DNA of 36,836 nt, taken from positions 1-36,836 of the forward strand of contig CAJUOT010000030.1 of the NCBI GenBank assembly GCA_910588135.1, given 5' to 3'. Positions within the stretch are counted from its first letter, which is position 1; every line of letters begins with the position of its first letter. Below the pieces are notes generated by a model that was not told where the DNA came from, did no database searches, and was given only the letters and a program-made list of their open reading frames with translations. Positions 30,694 through 36,836 of the stretch are shown here, piece by piece. The position numbers and the translations under genes are program-made. The DNA is from an uncultured Oscillospiraceae bacterium (lineage in GTDB: Bacteria > Bacillota > Clostridia > Oscillospirales > Oscillospiraceae).

Positions 30694-32685
30694 TTATTGG
30701 ACTGTAAAAGCGTTGTCTACCAGCGTTTTTTCCGTCCCGGAAGCATCCGAAGCAGTGACCCTGAAATAGTACGAACCCACGGCAAGGCGGTTGAACATCA
30801 TGTAATAATCTTGATTCACAATGTTATAGCTCCTGCTGTTCGGATATGCGGTGCGCACATATTCTGTCGCTTCCCCATTGCTGCGATAGATGCCCACCGT
30901 GACACGGGTGATGTTTACATCTGAGGTTATCGTACCGTTGATGCTGTAGTACGATCCCCTCCGCAGGGTACCGGGGGTATACCTGCCGGCCCCAATAGCC
31001 AAACTGCTCTGAACCGCGAACGACGGTGACGTCCAAGAGGTACTATTCCCTGACGAGTCCGCCGCACTGTAACGCAGCGTGTAATTTCCTACCGCAAGCG
31101 TATTGAATGTCATGGCATAGTCGATACCGCTGTTGAGCAGCGAGTAGCTTGTAGAGCCTGGATATTGGGTCTTTGAGCATACGGCCTGTCCATTCGCGTC
31201 TAAGACCTCGCCTTTCACCCAGCTCAGGGTATAGTTCGACGAAATCGTTCCCCGAAGCGAATAGTAGCTGCCCCGTTTCAAGCTGCCCGTCGGATAAGCC
31301 GTCGGATCGATTCTAAGCTGGGAGGATGGAGCTGACTGGGATTCCACGTTAAATGTTATCTCCTTGGAGATATATCCGGCACTGTTTTTGGCGTCTGCCC
31401 GGATGGTATACATCCCCGCCTGGGTCGGCCTATAGGTAATCCTCCCGGGAAGATTGAAATTAACATAAACCCTCTCGCCTGTCCCGAATCTGCCCCGCCA
31501 GACGCTGATCGCGTAATGCGTAGCGTTCTGTGCGGACGGTGTGATCGTGACCGCCTCCCCCAATGTATAGGTAGTTTTGTCGCTTGTAAGGGTAAAATTC
31601 GTCGGGAGTGTTGAGCTGCTATTCACTTGGAACGTGTGATTTGTGGATATATACCCCGCGCCATTAATCGCATCCGCCCGAATCTTATATTTCCCCGCTG
31701 CAGTCGGTCTATAGGCGATGCTACCGTGCACATTAAAATCCGCATACACCCGCGTACCTGTCCCAAAGTCACCCCGCCAAATACTGATGGCGTAGCCTGT
31801 AGCGTCTTTTGCGGATGGTGTGATCGTCACCGTGCTGCCGAGCGTATAAGTGCTCCTGTCCGTAGAAACCGTAAAGTCGGTAGGCTTTGTGACGGGGGTG
31901 CCTTCGCCGATACTTACATGGCTGGCGTCAAAAGTATAGGTAGTAGAGCCTTTGTGGTAGTTTAACGGGGGAACGACGGCGCTTTGCCCCCTCGGTGCTG
32001 TCGACTGTGCCGAAGGATTGTTTAAAATCCGTCCCTCCCTATAACCATCGGTCAAGATCCAACCCTTACTCTCAATCGTAAAAAGACGGCTTGCGATATT
32101 AGTTCCTTTCTGCCCCATCACAATGCCAAAGTGAAGGTGGGCACCATAATTCCCACCAGTGCTTCCCACGGCTCCGATGGTGGCTCCGGCATTAACATCC
32201 TGCCCCACGCTGACACTGAGGCGGCTCAAATGCTGATAGTAGGAATAATAGGAGTAGTCTGTCCCGTCGATTGGATGTTCAATGACGATGTAATAGCCGC
32301 GGGCCCCGCCTCTTGTGGTAGAAACCCGCACGGTGCCCGGGGCCGCCGCGAGGACAGAAGCGCCCGCCGGGGCGGCAATGTCGATGCCATTATGGCCGCC
32401 TTGGCCGCTATGGTTGTACCCAGGTCTAGGATCGCTTTCGCCCCAATTTACACCGTTTACATTTCGATGGCTCTCCCCGCAGATTGGGCAGCGATCCATC
32501 CCGGGGCAGCCCGCCCAATCAGAGAAGCTGTGGTAATAATTGGATGACAGCGGGAACAACCAGGTGCCGTCGTCGCGGCCGACGGTAAATGCGTGTGCTT
32601 TTGAAACACAGAGAGGCAGGCATAATGACAGCGCAAGGAAAAATGCGAGTAGCTGGCTCTTTCGGAATTTCAGCAGGGCCTTCAT
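30694..32685 (-). CDS. Secreted M23 (LytM-type) metallopeptidase with Ig-like repeats
   Basis: This 663-residue protein has a signal peptide (residues 1-32, ending SKAHA). A cysteine-containing segment CPGMDRCPICGESH (60-73) precedes an M23 domain with HNGIDIAAPAG (zinc ligands His98 and Asp102), QHLS (His152) and HLHFG (His183, His185), the standard lysostaphin/LytM zinc site that cleaves peptidoglycan cross-bridges. Residues about 260-450 hold two near-identical Ig-like modules (YTLGSTVTITPSAKDATGYAISIWRG and YTLGEAVTITPSAQNATHYA). Residues about 455-663 hold two further paired modules (TGSLKRGSYYSLRGTIS and PGTLRRGSYYSINGTIT). AAGGAGG precedes the ATG. It acts at the cell wall, either for remodelling or against other cells. 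Confidence 0.92.
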   Translation of the reverse strand: MKALLKFRKSQLLAFFLALSLCLPLCVSKAHAFTVGRDDGTWLFPLSSNYYHSFSDWAGCPGMDRCPICGESHRNVNGVNWGESDPRPGYNHSGQGGHNGIDIAAPAGASVLAAAPGTVRVSTTRGGARGYYIVIEHPIDGTDYSYYSYYQHLSRLSVSVGQDVNAGATIGAVGSTGGNYGAHLHFGIVMGQKGTNIASRLFTIESKGWILTDGYREGRILNNPSAQSTAPRGQSAVVPPLNYHKGSTTYTFDASHVSIGEGTPVTKPTDFTVSTDRSTYTLGSTVTITPSAKDATGYAISIWRGDFGTGTRVYADFNVHGSIAYRPTAAGKYKIRADAINGAGYISTNHTFQVNSSSTLPTNFTLTSDKTTYTLGEAVTITPSAQNATHYAISVWRGRFGTGERVYVNFNLPGRITYRPTQAGMYTIRADAKNSAGYISKEITFNVESQSAPSSQLRIDPTAYPTGSLKRGSYYSLRGTISSNYTLSWVKGEVLDANGQAVCSKTQYPGSTSYSLLNSGIDYAMTFNTLAVGNYTLRYSAADSSGNSTSWTSPSFAVQSSLAIGAGRYTPGTLRRGSYYSINGTITSDVNITRVTVGIYRSNGEATEYVRTAYPNSRSYNIVNQDYYMMFNRLAVGSYYFRVTASDASGTEKTLVDNAFTVQ

Positions 32686-32742
32686 GAATTGTTCCTCCTT
32701 TGTTTTGTGGTTTTATATATTTGGTTATAACATCTAATTTCT

Positions 32743-34143
32743 TTACTGGATCGCCGCTCTCAACATCTCCTCTGTGAGCACTCGTGAAAAGGAAGCGTCC
32801 TCAATTATAATCCTCGGATTATTGAAAACCGATGCACCCGTTCCAGTGACACGTATACTAACACAGTATACGTTTGAAATATCAAGGCTGAATTCATCGC
32901 TACGCCACTTTTGCCCAAGTGAGCCTGTATCATAAGAAAGGATATCGTCGCAATAAATTTGCATACGGACAGAGGACGAGGAATCCATTTGGCCTATAAA
33001 TACCTTTCCCGAAAAATTGGTAAACTGTTCATATGGGAAAAATTCCAATTTTGCAGCGCTTGGGGCATCCCATCCACTCGGGACAGCAAGTGTGATAAGC
33101 TCTCCGACATGTTCATTTCCATACGAGTCTGCTATGGAAAAATTGCCAGTTGAGCAAAACCATCCTTCCTTAAATTCTACATCTCGATATGAGACGGGAA
33201 TCGTCGTAGAGATTAAATCGCGCAAGGCTTCAAGCTTGGCGTCATTGGGAAAAGCTGAGAGCAGCTCCCTAATCAAACCAAGGGCTTCCACAGTGCCTGC
33301 TGAAAGATATTTTTCGATGGATGCGTCCACTGCAGCTTTTATGAGCTCATTGTGGCAAAACTCCGCTTTTTGCGCCATTTCATCTGATGATAGATCTTTA
33401 TAGTGCAGGGAAAAATCGTTGTACGTCTCTATCGCAAGGTCATATGCCCCATCCGCTATGTATTGGTCTATTTTAGAATTTGCAATTTGGTATATGGAGG
33501 CTTTACAACGCTCAATTTTTTGAATCAGCTCATCAGTTATATAATTGTCGTAATTTTGAACTAACTGGTCATACACACCAATTGCCAGGTCATATTCTTT
33601 GCTTGCAATGTGTTGGTCAATTTGGGCATCGGCCTTTTGGCAGATTTGCTTAGCACACAGATCCGCCTGCTCCTTTGCCTTTTCGTAATTCTCGCTGTCT
33701 CTCTCATCAACCATCAAAAATAATTCTATTGCCGCATTATAATCTTCGCTATTACTTAGCGTGACTGCCTTTTCAAAGTTTTCCTTTGATGTCTGCACCA
33801 CATCTAACTCTCCATATAAATAATTGAAATCTGCCCCTAAAATGGATAATTCATTATTTATTTTTGAGACAGTGCTAAATGCGGCTTTGGTATCTGTAAG
33901 ATCCATCTTACCTTCCGCAAAATCAGTGAGCGCACTGCTCACGTATGTCCATAAAAAGTCTTGCGCTTCCCGCTCTTTTTCTGTGTTCCCATATATTTTT
34001 TCCTGGTACACGCTGATAGCATCTGCATAGTTTCCCGCCGCAACGCAGTCCTCGAATTTATTTGTTGCGCTGCATGAACTCAGCAAGGCAACGATTAGTG
34101 CAATTACACATGCTGCGCTTAGAGTACACCTCCGACTTTTCAC
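32743..34143 (-). CDS. Lipoprotein with TPR-like repeats and an NPCBM-like domain
   Basis: This 466-residue lipoprotein has lipobox LLSSC (Cys24). The first 300 residues are helical, with repeated units such as GNYADAISVYQEK, EDYNAAIELFLMV, KEYDLAIGVYDQLVQNYDNYITDE and GAYDLAIETYNDFSLHYKDLSSDE, a TPR-like array. Residues about 330-445 resemble the NPCBM carbohydrate-binding domain (YEQFTNFSGKVFIGQMDSSS, then MQIYCDDILSY and LDISNVYCVSIRVTG). This suggests an anchored sugar- or wall-binding scaffold. A GTG start is used with GGAGAGG ahead. The M23 gene follows after 57 bases and is likely co-transcribed. Confidence 0.82.
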   Translation of the reverse strand: MKSRRCTLSAACVIALIVALLSSCSATNKFEDCVAAGNYADAISVYQEKIYGNTEKEREAQDFLWTYVSSALTDFAEGKMDLTDTKAAFSTVSKINNELSILGADFNYLYGELDVVQTSKENFEKAVTLSNSEDYNAAIELFLMVDERDSENYEKAKEQADLCAKQICQKADAQIDQHIASKEYDLAIGVYDQLVQNYDNYITDELIQKIERCKASIYQIANSKIDQYIADGAYDLAIETYNDFSLHYKDLSSDEMAQKAEFCHNELIKAAVDASIEKYLSAGTVEALGLIRELLSAFPNDAKLEALRDLISTTIPVSYRDVEFKEGWFCSTGNFSIADSYGNEHVGELITLAVPSGWDAPSAAKLEFFPYEQFTNFSGKVFIGQMDSSSSVRMQIYCDDILSYDTGSLGQKWRSDEFSLDISNVYCVSIRVTGTGASVFNNPRIIIEDASFSRVLTEEMLRAAIQ

Positions 34144-34204
34144 ATCAACCTCTCCTTTTCAACAATCGATTGTTTTTTCACGACCAAAAAGTTTTGTAGT
34201 TATC

Positions 34205-34256
34205 AGCTCAGGCACAGTCTGGCAGAAATCTCCGCAAAGACTGTGCCTGAGCTTTT
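34205..34256. terminator. Perfect 16-bp stem-loop after the small lipoprotein gene
   Basis: 34205-34220 pairs perfectly with 34238-34253, with a 17-base loop. TTTT follows on the plus strand. On the minus strand the tract is poor, so termination of the small gene is plausible but not certain. Confidence 0.5.
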
Positions 34257-34461
34257 AGGCTATTGCTACCTGTCTAAAAAGCTTATATACTGGATTTGTG
34301 CGCTTAAAAGTCAAAGAGTTTTGCAATTCGATAGCAATCTCACAATACCAAGAGCTGTTCCCGCAACTGTCTATAAACTCCTTGAGTTTTCCATCTTGCC
34401 CGCATTGTTTACATTTGCCGTGTTTTCCACAACCAGAAAGAGCTGTGAGTATAAGGATCAT
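34255..34461 (-). CDS. Small cysteine-rich lipoprotein, N-terminus disrupted or re-started
   Basis: ATG at 34461 opens a 68-residue frame MILILTALSGCGKHGKCKQC, with a lipobox (LSGC) followed by a CxxC segment, a second Cys pair and a short tail. From this ATG the signal peptide is too short and has no positive charge. The same frame continues upstream as KIIASLLA until a TGA. Shifting by one base in a run of six A (about 34484-34489) joins it to TTG-AAA-ATT (34498), giving MKISKKIIASLLAMILILTA, an ideal lipoprotein signal. The gene is therefore either frameshifted by one missing A or mis-assembled. No good ribosome site is visible at either start. The function is unknown. Confidence 0.5.
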   Translation of the reverse strand: MILILTALSGCGKHGKCKQCGQDGKLKEFIDSCGNSSWYCEIAIELQNSLTFKRTNPVYKLFRQVAIA

Positions 34462-34569
34462 AGCTAATAGGGAAGCGATGATTTTTTGAAATTTTCAAAA
34501 TTATGACTATACAATTCCGCTGCGCCCCAAGGCACCAAAGGGAATAAAACAGAAGTGCTCCCGCTCAGT

Positions 34570-36836
34570 TCATTTCCAGTGTGCATACAGGATGTGATCA
34601 TCCTGTACGACGTAGCTAGCCCCTTTTACAACTTGAGTTCCGCCAACGGGGGCAGTATACCAGCCAAGAAACTCATGCCCGCTCCAAGTAGCTTTCGGCA
34701 ACTCCCCATATCCTGGAGCTTTAGCTCCCGCAATATATTCCTGGGGATAACTTGACATTTCTCCCGTATGTTGCCTGGCTACAGATCCCCCATTAGGGTC
34801 AAATGTTATCATATACAATTCTTTAATGTAATGTGCATAAAGAGTATGATTTGCATTGATAACTAGAGGGTCATTGCTTTGCACTTGCTGGCCTCCCGTT
34901 GGTTCAGTGAACCAACCAACTAGTACAGACCCAAATGTTGGGCCAAAAACAAACGGTAATTTTCCGTATGTCCCACCCGCTTGGACTTCTATTGAGGCGG
35001 GATCTGGGGTATCTGCCCCAAGGCTATCAAAAGTAACAGTGTAGCTTCCTGTTGCAATTGGAGTCCAATGAGCATAAAAGTATGCTCCGCCCACAATTCG
35101 CATCCACCCATCCCGTAATTTTTCTCCCCCATCTTTCTCTGTATACCAGCCATCAAAAGTATACCCCGGTCTGGAAGCAACAGGGAAATAACGGCTGTTT
35201 TTGTATTCTACTTTTATCGGCGATAATGAATTTAAAACTGCCCCACCATTAGGATCCAGTGTGGCCTGCCATATATTATTCCAGTGGGCATAGAGCGTAT
35301 GGTCTGCGTTTGTTGACAAACTTGTTGCTGCATCTACCTTAGTTCCCCCATCAGGGGCAGTATACCAACCAATAAAATCGTAGCTATTAGGAACATTCCA
35401 GATGGGTTGAGGCAGCGCACCATAAGTGCTGCCTTTTTTAACCGTAATAGCAGATGGCGAGACCCTGCCCCCGTTTGGATCCAGTACAACAGTATAGCTT
35501 TCGCTATTTTTTACCACTATTTCGGGAGTAAAAACTATCCACCGATACTTCTCGCCTTCGCTGAAGCCCAACTTAGCGCAATACCGAATTGAACCATCTG
35601 AAAGTACTGCCTTTTGGCAACAGTCAATGGTCTTATACCCATACCGCCCACAGTTAACTGCTGAAGTAGCCGTTTCATAGAGTGGAACGCCTTCGTCCGG
35701 AAGCGTTATATGCCAATCTCCTTGCTCTGTAGAGCGAATATAAAGATCAGATTCAGCTGCTACCCAATGTGCATAAAGTGTAATTTGGTTGCTCGAAAGG
35801 TTAACGGTAGTAGAAGCTGTAACCTGCGCACCGCCACTGGCGGCGGTGTGCCAGCCATCAAAGGTGTACCCGCTTCGGGTAGGAGTGGGAAGATCACCAA
35901 AAGTTCCACCAGGCGTAACTTCTTTGCTGGTTGTAGAAACGTTGCCGCCATTTGCATTGAAATGGATTATATGAGTTTTTATAGCGTCTGCATCTTCTAT
36001 AGTCATACCGTTACTATAGGTTAACCAGTAATAATCGTTTGTGTTGAATGCACCATAATACCGAACTATACCATTAGATAGTATAGCCTTTTTTGTGCAG
36101 AGCACACGATAAGAAGCGGATCGTGCAGAAACATATGTTGCAGAGACGGCCTCTACCTCGCTACTATAGAGCAGTAGTTTATAATTTGCCGGGATTGTAA
36201 CGCTCCATTTGCCGGATTCGTAAGTTGCGCTCGGGGGCAGAGGTTTTGAGGTAGCGGGAGGTGTTGGAGTTGTGGCGATACCGTTTGAAGTAGTATTTGT
36301 GACATTAGTTCCACCAGATGTCGCAGTCCAGCACACATAATTAGCCCCCGTGTAAGTCAATGTGCAAGAACTAAGATAAGTGTAAGTTTCACTTGATCCG
36401 CGAGTTACATTGATTGCACTGCTTGCGGGGTTAAGGATAAGAATATCGCTTTCGCTTAAATGATTGCGATTGCAACCTGCTTTGTATCCAATTGCAACTA
36501 CAAAATGAGCATAACCTGGAGTGCCGTTGACACCCACAACGACAGGCCGACCCAAATCCACATTATTACAAATTGTTTCCAGCAATGTTTGCTTGGATTT
36601 CATATATACACTTTGGCTTGCATATCCTGCCGCTGATGGGGCTTTAGCTTGTGAGCCGGTCCAATAATCAAAGTACGTGTGAGCTTGATTATCCAATATA
36701 ATCCTGCAATATGCCCAACAATAAGCTTGACACGGACCAGAAAATGCTTGATGTCCACAGTTGTTTATTTTTTCCCATGGGACAGATACGATGACAGTTT
36801 CTTCGTTTGCGGCATATGTGGGAATAGATATAACAG
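34570..36836 (-). CDS. Secreted papain-like/C39-type cysteine protease with five InlB-type repeats, 5' end beyond window
   Basis: The frame is open to the window edge, with 754 residues visible. After a signal-peptide remnant (VISIPTYAA) comes a protease domain: Gln29-x5-Cys35 in HQAFSGPCQAYCWAYC (papain spacing of oxyanion Gln and nucleophile Cys), His110 in GYAHFVVAIGY and Asn135 in LILNPASS. A Pro/Thr linker follows, then two similar SH3-like modules (SGKWSVTIPANYKLLLY and QGDWHITLPDEGVPLYE, each with KAVLSDGSIRYC or KAILSNGIVRYYG). These are interleaved with five InlB/Flg_new B-repeats, recognised by DPNGG, GYTFDGWYT and TLYAHW variants. The TTG at 36696 is not the start. The protein is probably secreted and surface-associated. 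Substrate unknown. Confidence 0.88.
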   Translation of the reverse strand, partial: VISIPTYAANEETVIVSVPWEKINNCGHQAFSGPCQAYCWAYCRIILDNQAHTYFDYWTGSQAKAPSAAGYASQSVYMKSKQTLLETICNNVDLGRPVVVGVNGTPGYAHFVVAIGYKAGCNRNHLSESDILILNPASSAINVTRGSSETYTYLSSCTLTYTGANYVCWTATSGGTNVTNTTSNGIATTPTPPATSKPLPPSATYESGKWSVTIPANYKLLLYSSEVEAVSATYVSARSASYRVLCTKKAILSNGIVRYYGAFNTNDYYWLTYSNGMTIEDADAIKTHIIHFNANGGNVSTTSKEVTPGGTFGDLPTPTRSGYTFDGWHTAASGGAQVTASTTVNLSSNQITLYAHWVAAESDLYIRSTEQGDWHITLPDEGVPLYETATSAVNCGRYGYKTIDCCQKAVLSDGSIRYCAKLGFSEGEKYRWIVFTPEIVVKNSESYTVVLDPNGGRVSPSAITVKKGSTYGALPQPIWNVPNSYDFIGWYTAPDGGTKVDAATSLSTNADHTLYAHWNNIWQATLDPNGGAVLNSLSPIKVEYKNSRYFPVASRPGYTFDGWYTEKDGGEKLRDGWMRIVGGAYFYAHWTPIATGSYTVTFDSLGADTPDPASIEVQAGGTYGKLPFVFGPTFGSVLVGWFTEPTGGQQVQSNDPLVINANHTLYAHYIKELYMITFDPNGGSVARQHTGEMSSYPQEYIAGAKAPGYGELPKATWSGHEFLGWYTAPVGGTQVVKGASYVVQDDHILYAHWK

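Noticed and set aside
34570..36696. TTG at 36696 as the protease start
   Set aside because: The frame continues to the window edge and includes the Gln/Cys active-site segment and a signal-peptide remnant.
28990..36836. A third copy of the tRNA-Val att sequence marking the right end of island 2
   Set aside because: I looked for the anticodon-to-CCA stretch and the TGACCACA pair and found neither, so the right boundary is left undefined.
11751..36836. CRISPR array or retron in the accessory region
   Set aside because: No regularly spaced direct repeats with unique spacers, no cas gene and no reverse transcriptase were seen. The repeats present are att, arm, boundary-motif and palindromic types.

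Overview
The window looks like chromosome from an anaerobic gut-type member of the Bacillota (Clostridia, probably Oscillospiraceae in the Flavonifractor/Lawsonibacter neighbourhood). The basis is gene content rather than any rRNA: a DUF4358-MBOAT-DHHW trio, an SLH-domain protein, a LytTR-DUF3021 pair, a MobP-type relaxase, DUF6809 and DUF6076 proteins, strong AGGAGG ribosome sites and GTG/TTG starts. The first 48 bases are Illumina adapter sequence, not genome, so the contig was not trimmed at this end.

Bases 49-11750 are GC-rich, ordinary-looking chromosome: the 3' part of a DUF4358 lipoprotein, an MBOAT O-acyltransferase and its DHHW (AlgX-like) partner, a palindromic repeat, a secreted SLH protein, a LytTR regulator with a DUF3021 membrane partner, a complete branched-chain amino-acid ABC transporter (livJ-H-M-G-F, minus strand) with a consensus promoter, and an SDR oxidoreductase whose promoter overlaps that of a tRNA-Val(GAC) gene.

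Bases 11751-28989 are an accreted mobile region anchored in the tRNA-Val gene. Its 3' end is repeated at 19629. The two copies bracket a 7.8 kb island with a type I restriction-modification operon (hsdR-hsdS-small membrane protein-hsdM), a DUF1653-like gene and an MNT/HEPN pair whose HEPN gene is cut short. This island has att-like ends and paired TGACCACA arm-type sites but no integrase, as expected of a cis-mobilizable element. A second element starts at the internal att copy and carries two overlapping tyrosine integrases, a DUF6809 protein, a phosphatidylinositol phospholipase C-like cargo gene, a MobP-like relaxase fused to Sel1 repeats, a ribbon-helix-helix mobilization protein, a dual winged-helix protein, an excisionase and a DUF6076 gene with two compensating frameshifts. 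A recurring GATTACGGCGTAGTAAA motif sits at four module boundaries. A ~110 bp palindromic repeat family has three copies, one of them inserted in frame inside the excisionase.

Bases 29100-36836 are lower in GC and encode exported proteins, all on the minus strand: a papain-like/C39-type protease with five InlB-type repeats (5' end beyond the window), a tiny lipoprotein with a damaged signal peptide, a TPR lipoprotein with an NPCBM-like domain, an M23 endopeptidase with duplicated Ig-like modules, and a second lipoprotein. They look like a cell-envelope module. The window does not show whether this module belongs to the mobile element or to the chromosome.
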